Source of the DNA: Symbiodinium natans
Taxonomy: Eukaryota > Sar > Dinophyceae > Suessiales > Symbiodiniaceae
Direction: 5' to 3'
DNA length: 62,500 bases
Assembly: GCA_905221605.1 (NCBI GenBank)
Contig: CAJNDS010001347.1
Span: 1-62,500, forward strand
Positions 62,171 to 62,500 of the stretch are shown here, piece after piece. Under the pieces are notes generated by a model. The model searched no databases. It saw nothing but the letters and a program-made list of their open reading frames with translations, and had not been told where the DNA came from. Position 1 is the first letter of the stretch, and every line of letters begins with the position of its first letter. The position numbers were made by a program, and so were the translations under genes.

Positions 62171-62330
62171 AGGCTGAAGTCGTATCTGTGCTCCAAGCTC
62201 CACTTGTTTGCCTTCGCCTGTGGTGAATCCCACTCATCATCTTCCTCCTCCTCCTCCTCCTCCTCCTCTTCGTCATACCCAACGGCGTTGAAGAGACAAC
62301 TGTTGTCAGCCTCTATTACTCGGCGCACAA
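62171..62330 (-). CDS. OTU-type deubiquitinase exon with catalytic DxxC loop
   Basis: Frame FVRRVIEADNSCLFNAVGYD followed by an E8-D2 run, EWDSPQAKANKW and SLEHRYDFS, donor CT|GTAGGT. VxxDNSCLFNAVGY is the catalytic Cys loop of OTU deubiquitinases, closest to the OTU1/YOD1 type as I recall it. OTU enzymes cleave ubiquitin chains; OTU1 works with p97 in ER-associated degradation. The acidic insert after the loop is unusual. The His-containing exon was not found. The 5' boundary is unclear (a CCCTAAA array adjoins it). Confidence 0.65.
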
Positions 62331-62452
62331 ATTAGGGTTTAGGGTTTAGGGTTTAGGGTTTAGTTTCTCTTTCCCGGTTTGTTGGAGTGGAGGAGAAGGG
62401 ACAAACCCCAAAACCCTCAACACCGGAAATTGGGGCTGAGGGCTGGGGGCTC

Positions 62453-62500
62453 ATGCTACTTCCGAACCAATTATAGCTGTACTCACAAACTGTACCAAAA
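62453..62500. mobile_element. Family I element, cut by the window end
   Basis: GCTCATGCTACTTCCGAACC and AATTATAGCTGTACTCA match the left half of Family I copies. Confidence 0.6.

Overview
The window looks like nuclear DNA of a dinoflagellate. The reasons are (i) TTTAGGG-type telomeric repeats, (ii) genes cut into many tiny exons, (iii) introns that use GT, GC and GA donors with AG acceptors, and (iv) the absence of any rRNA, tRNA or bacterial-style operon. The organism call is an inference; chromerids and some other TTTAGGG-telomere protists are the main alternatives.

Layout. Positions 1-30,000 and 41,200-62,500 are built from well over one hundred interstitial telomeric arrays (TTTAGGG or CCCTAAA, perfect and degenerate, both orientations) separated by unique islands of about 40-150 bp. 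Read on the minus strand, many of these islands give a short open frame preceded by a pyrimidine-AG acceptor and followed by a GT, GC or GA donor. In several cases the donor is the first GT of a telomeric array (GG|GTTTAGGG). I therefore read the islands as exons and the arrays as intron filling. The best proof is a set of nine islands between 59,938 and 42,632 that spell, in collinear order, the end of the amidase domain and most of the C-terminal domain of an allophanate hydrolase, with frames that join across several of the introns. Other exons carry recognisable signatures: an OTU deubiquitinase Cys loop (62.3 kb), a SET-like domain (58.5-58.2 kb), a trypsin-like His loop (27.9 kb) and an HNH nuclease motif (3.4 kb). 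Where both strands could be judged, the minus strand usually reads better, which fits unidirectional gene arrays.

From about 30.2 to 41.2 kb telomeric arrays are absent. This block holds a plus-strand intronless ORF with a possible ubiquitin-like fold, an 87-bp tandem repeat, a perfect 27-bp hairpin, a multi-exon minus-strand coiled-coil gene (39.06-31.85 kb), a 128-bp AGT microsatellite and a fold-back element. Other insertions are an intact 522-codon NYN-like ORF inside an intron of the allophanate hydrolase gene, a frameshifted terminal ORF at 45 kb, and a 5'-truncated non-LTR retrotransposon whose A8 tail runs straight into CCCTAAA repeats.

Scattered through the telomere-rich parts are several families of 90-300 bp elements with terminal inverted repeats. 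Some abut exon ends so that the element terminus supplies the splice donor, as introner elements do, and at least five copies have a telomeric array inside them. One family (7361-7657 and 43911-44158) sits at the same phase of the telomeric repeat in both copies. Together these suggest a genome in which introns are made and enlarged by short transposons and by telomeric DNA. Exon limits were found by eye, without transcript data; single short exons could be chance, the collinear allophanate hydrolase set much less so.
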